From an uncultured Acetatifactor sp. (GTDB lineage: Bacteria; Bacillota; Clostridia; Lachnospirales; Lachnospiraceae), in contig CAJUSI010000075.1 in the NCBI GenBank assembly GCA_910589035.1, positions 1 to 35,544 of the forward strand: DNA of 35,544 nucleotides. The letters are read 5' to 3'. Each line of letters starts with the position of its first letter. Within the stretch, counting starts at the first letter, position 1. The notes under the pieces are model-generated. The model did no database searches, had not been told where the DNA came from, and saw only the letters and a program-made list of their open reading frames with translations. Of this stretch, positions 32,556-35,544 are shown piece after piece. Both the position numbers and the translations under genes were made by a program.

Positions 32556-32788
32556 GCATGGACAGCTCCTACACCGGAATAAACCCATGAGCAAATCGGG
32601 GGATACGTTTCCCCCATCATTTAGGAGATTCGTTCCCTTGACAAAGAGTTCAGAACAACTTATGATTGTAGCATCTGCAAATGCAGACCGCTCGGCATGA
32701 AGCGTAAGGAATGATCCGCAGCAATACTCAAAAGCTGGCTGCCGCCAGCGACAAATCGAAGTTTATGGAGGGATTATGGAATATTTAT
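32556..32788. other. Non-coding stretch before the IS4 element
   Basis: No supported gene. It holds a GGGGGA...TCCCCC hairpin at about 32598-32615 and a small CTGGC-tgcc-GCCAG hairpin near 32735. I see no direct repeats of the IS ends here. Confidence 0.4.
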
Positions 32789-32869
32789 TAACTCAACTTT
32801 CCCACCAGTGAAACTAGCATACAAGCTTGATTTTACAGGCAAAAAAATATAAAAAATGGTGTCTTGACA

Positions 32870-32898
32870 TTAAAATAGCACCAAATCTTTGGTATAAT
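32870..32898 (+). promoter_or_regulatory. Probable transposase promoter
   Basis: TATAAT at 32893-32898 preceded by TGG gives an extended -10. A TTGACA at 32864-32869 is 23 nt away, too far for a standard -35; TTAAAA at 32870-32875 has the proper 17-nt spacing. The transposase ATG follows about 45 nt later. Confidence 0.55.
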
Positions 32899-32943
32899 AA
32901 GATCGCCACAATACAAATCATACAAAGAAGAGGTGCTGATCTT

Positions 32944-34109
32944 ATGATAAACCAAATGAGCCAAAATGAAAATACCAAAAATCAATTTTCCAATGCAATC
33001 AAAAAGCTTCAAGTTGGAAAACTACTGCGCAAGGCAAACATTACTAAATCCTGCGGCATTTCCGCATATGAGGTATTCCAGTTTCTCCCGCTGTTAGTGT
33101 TTCAGGGAAAGAACCTTTTTCGGTTTCTTAATTCAAAGAGGAAAGAACTGGCAGTCTCCAAAAATACTTATTACCGCTTTTTAAATGATACATCCTTTAA
33201 CTGGGCAAGGTTCCTTTCGCTCCTGTCCGCAAAAGTGGCCAGCAGGTTCAGTGCACTTACCCGGCCGGAGCGGGTAAAAGTGCTGGTTCTGGACGACTCC
33301 ATGGTCAAACGTAACCGAAGCAAAGCCGTGGAACTCCTTGTACGGGTATATGACCATGTGGAGCATAAATACCAGATTCAGAGGGCATTGGCCGCAGGGA
33401 TCCAGGCGGATTATGTCCTTATGGACACCTGGTTCACAACAGAGCCGATGCTGGCCAAAATATTGGAGACCGGCCTTGACGTTATCGGGATGGTAAAACA
33501 GCTGAAGCAGCGCTACAGCTATCAGGGAAGGCTCTATACCCTGCCAGAACTGCGCAGGTTTGTGCGCTTTATAACGGCAGGAATATCTTTGGCTCAGTTG
33601 TGGCGTCCACAAAAACCGGGATCCCGGTGAAAGTTGTCATTGTGCGCAACCGCAATAAAAAGAGCGAATGTTTATACCTGCTCAGCACCGACTGCAGCTT
33701 AAGTGACTCTGAGATCGTACGCATTTATGGGAACCGGTGGTCAATTGAATGCTTCTTCAAAGCGTCAAAGTCCTTTTTAAAGCTCGGCACGGAGTTCCAG
33801 AGCCGCACTTATGATGCCATGGTCAGCCATACAACAATTGTATTCACCAGGTACATCATACTGGAATGGATACGCCGTAAGGAAAATGATGAGAAAACCT
33901 GTGGCGAGCTATTCTTCATGTTCTGTGATGACATCCAGGATATGGATTTAGCCAATGCACTCCAGAGCCTTATGGCCCTGTTTGTGGAGCAGTTTTCTGC
34001 TTTTGCGGCAAATATCACAGCCTGTATCAAAAGTAAAGTGACCGAATGGATAAGCCCTCAGGCGGCATTTATACAGGCTTTGTTTGAAAATATCTGCTGG
34101 GAAAGTTGA
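32944..34109 (+). pseudogene. IS4-family transposase with internal deletion and frameshift
   Basis: The first part reads from MINQMSQNENTKNQ with the first catalytic Asp in VLVLDDSMVKRN and the second in YVLMDTWFTTEP. The frame is lost near 33570: RFITAGISLAQL should be RF-NGRNIFGS, found in the next frame. That frame continues with the IS4 YREK signature YGNRWSIECFFKASK. Total 1166 nt is one short of a multiple of three. In addition, HVEHKY joins QRALAAGIQADYV directly, whereas relatives have about 60 residues between (the KGF...TLGWSDG region), so an in-frame deletion is likely. All three catalytic acids are encoded, but no functional protein is expected. Confidence 0.85.
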
Positions 34110-34183
34110 GTTATTCACATTCTCCTTCGCACTGTACCCAGTATGCCCCATAAGGCAACGTGTCAAGATAGGACTAAATTTTT

Positions 34184-34578
34184 TTAACAATTCCGTAACA
34201 TTTTTTGCACTATTTCTTTCTGTGCTTTACCAGGGTCTTCCATTATAAATTCCAATAATTTTGTTTCCGTCTCGGACAAAGTGTTTAAAAATCTCATTTG
34301 GTTTTTTCTGTACCAGTTTCTTTGGTTTGTGTGCCTGTGTTTGTGTTTCTATGACAGTTTCTATGCCGGAACAATAGAAATTACCCGGAAAGCATCTCCC
34401 ATATCAATAAACTCCGGCTAACGCCATATTCCCTGCATTCCTGAATCATTCTCTCAATACCGGTTCCCCACTGTTCAATAATCCCCATTTGGCTGAAACC
34501 CTCTGCAATGCAGTCATTGCAGCTTTTCGAGCTCCTGCTATTGTCTGCTCCATTGTCAATCTGCCTCAGATACACCAA
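34184..34578 (-). pseudogene. AlbA-2/RecG-like ATP-binding protein, C-terminal fragment
   Basis: AEGFSQMGIIEQWGTGIERM and IQECREYGVS match the conserved C-terminal GxxExWGTGIxRM region of AlbA_2-domain ATP-binding regulators. Downstream, in another frame, LNTLSETETKLLEFIMEDPG and AQKEIVQKML resemble the winged helix that ends such proteins (stop at 34184). The N-terminal part is missing and at least one frameshift separates the two pieces. It lies right next to the IS4 element, which may have broken it. Confidence 0.6.
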
Positions 34579-34674
34579 CTAATGCACCAACTTATTGTCT
34601 CCATACCCAATCATGCGGAACATGGTTTGAATCCTTGGGATTCTGGCAGCAGAGTATCCTCCTACATATTGATT

Positions 34675-35336
34675 TTATCTTTCCAACAGCTTCTCTATTT
34701 CTCCTGAAAAAAGTATTTCCTTTCCCACAAAACTTTTATCCATTTTCTCTATCAAAGAATATTTTTCATCCATATACATTTTAGAGAATACGGCATAGAT
34801 CTTTTGTACCGGCTTCACAACTACGTCTCGAATATCTTTATTCAAGAGAGTATTCGGCACATTCAACCCCGTGTTCCGGTCTATTACAAAACCGATACAC
34901 CACATATATTTCCCGCCGCCTTCTCGGTAAACAGTTTCGGCCCGCGATCAGTAAAGTCGCCAATCATCGTGGCATTATGCTTGATTTCCATCATACTTTC
35001 CAATACATCCAATTTTTGAACTGTCGAACCGTCTTTTGCAAAATGAAAATCATCTTCTGTCAAACGGCTGGCCAGACATTTCTCATAGAAATGAATAGCA
35101 GAACCTACTCCTGAATAATTTACCCTGACTCCCGTCAAATGCAGAAAATTGTATCGATAAAAGACGGCTTCATAACTTTTTATAGCAGACAGCAAGTTTC
35201 CTTCTGTTTTCAGCTGCCCTTTCACCTCTGATGGTACCCCATAAAGAAAAAGGACTTTTTGATCCTCAAGATTTAAATGATATAATCCGGCAGATTTCGC
35301 CATAATCTGAATTGCCCTTCTCTTGTCCATCCCCAT
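34675..35336 (-). pseudogene. PBECR4-like nuclease-domain protein, frameshifted
   Basis: The first frame begins MDKRRAIQIMAKSAGLYHLN and runs through FLYGVPSEVKGQLKTEGNLL, FLHLTGVRVNYSGV, FAKDGSTVQKLDVLESMM and TDRGPKLFTEKAAGNICG before ending in VSVL. The next frame continues CIGFVIDRNTGLNVPNTLL and later QKIYAVFSKMYMDEKY. Total 662 nt is one short of a multiple of three; one extra G near 34895 (GGG-TGT) would give a protein of about 220 residues. This resembles the PBECR4 family (phage-associated barnase/EndoU/RelE-like nucleases), which I recall from Clostridia; assignment is from memory. A second ATG at 35330 has the better AAAGGG spacing. Confidence 0.65.
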
Positions 35337-35408
35337 GTCCCTTTACTAATTTTGTATTCTGAAAAGGGAATGTCAATGCCGCAGCACCAAACATTCCCTT
35401 TCCATGGT

Positions 35409-35512
35409 TGATTTTTCCGTTGTCTGCCAACCTCCGGCACCCATGTCCGGAAAATAACAGGTTTTTCCGTTGCCTGCCAACCTCCGACACCTGCGTTCGG
35501 AAAACATATCAG
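35409..35512. repeat. Two tandem 52-bp repeats
   Basis: Units at about 35409-35460 and 35461-35512 share TTTTTCCGTTG, CTGCCAACCTCCG and CGGAAAA. Each unit has TTTTCCG near the start and CGGAAAA near the end, so it can fold on itself. The pair lies upstream of the PBECR4-like gene. No other gene is seen between 35337 and the window end. Confidence 0.8.
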
Positions 35513-35544
35513 ATTTTAGGTGTCAACCCACCGCTGATTCACAG

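Larger units (their letters stand above)
32789..34113 (+). mobile_element. IS4-family insertion sequence with intact ends, defective
   Basis: TAACTCAACTTTCCCACCAG (32789-32808) and its inverted partner CTGCTGGGAAAGTTGAGTTA (34094-34113) form 20-bp terminal repeats with one mismatch. The transposase gene fills the interior. I could not define a target duplication. The DNA inside is more AT-rich at its left end than the neighbouring genes, as expected for an acquired element. Confidence 0.85.

Noticed and set aside
32827..32943. Longer N-terminus for the IS4 transposase
   Set aside because: The extra codons cover the probable promoter and the family normally begins at MINQ-like positions; ATG 32944 follows AAGAGG.
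1..35544. tRNA and rRNA genes
   Set aside because: No cloverleaf-like T-loop (GGTTCGAATCC type) or rRNA segment was recognised on either strand by eye.

Overview
The window looks like a chromosomal stretch from a gut-type Clostridia, most likely Lachnospiraceae. The reasons are strong AGGAGG-type ribosome binding sites, roughly balanced GC, YesM/YesN-type regulators paired with an LplB/LplC-type sugar importer, AAA-PD-(D/E)XK and IS4/IS630 families common in that group, and many short dispersed repeats. The taxonomy is an inference from protein resemblance; no rRNA or tRNA gene was recognised.

Layout. (1) 1-3300: a compact acyl/peptide-assembly cassette on the + strand (stand-alone condensation-domain protein cut by the left edge, acyl carrier protein, AMP-forming acyl ligase), followed by a convergent TetR regulator. 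(2) 3950-8700: accessory genes: a frameshifted AAA-ATPase/nuclease, a truncated GNAT, a FAD/Rieske oxidoreductase, repeat-rich DNA and a DUF1905/DUF1801 protein. (3) 8895-20969, all on the - strand: a carbohydrate-utilisation locus read in the order GH43-like, YesN-type regulator, YesM-type kinase, terminator, two permeases, solute-binding protein, GH36-like, GH88, aldo/keto reductase, GH105. The enzymes look intact, but the regulator and binding protein are frameshifted, one permease lacks its N-terminal part and the kinase seems to lack an internal segment. (4) 21300-25790, - strand: an AgrC-like kinase and LytTR regulator with an ABC exporter. (5) 25790-27250: a graveyard of gene fragments (metallophosphoesterase, a nonsense-interrupted ORF, IS630) plus two tiny overlapping ORFs. 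(6) 27298-32555, - strand: an OmpR-type two-component system with a three-gene ABC-2 transporter and a good sigma-A promoter; its ATPase gene is bracketed by two inverted copies of a 101-bp palindromic element. (7) 32789-35544: a defective IS4-family element, a fragment of an AlbA-type ATP-binding protein, a frameshifted PBECR4-like gene and 52-bp tandem repeats.

Three patterns cut across the window. Five genes (AAA, solute-binding protein, YesN, IS4 transposase, PBECR4) are each out of frame by a net -1 nucleotide, and smaller remnants are also frameshifted, so either real decay or uncorrected assembly indels must be settled first. A 37-nt leader just upstream of the ribosome binding site is shared by the ACP gene and the LytTR regulator, and the second copy is split by a 99-bp palindromic element with a TA duplication. 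Finally, the 3' ends of three genes, including their stop codons, are echoed as short imperfect direct repeats.
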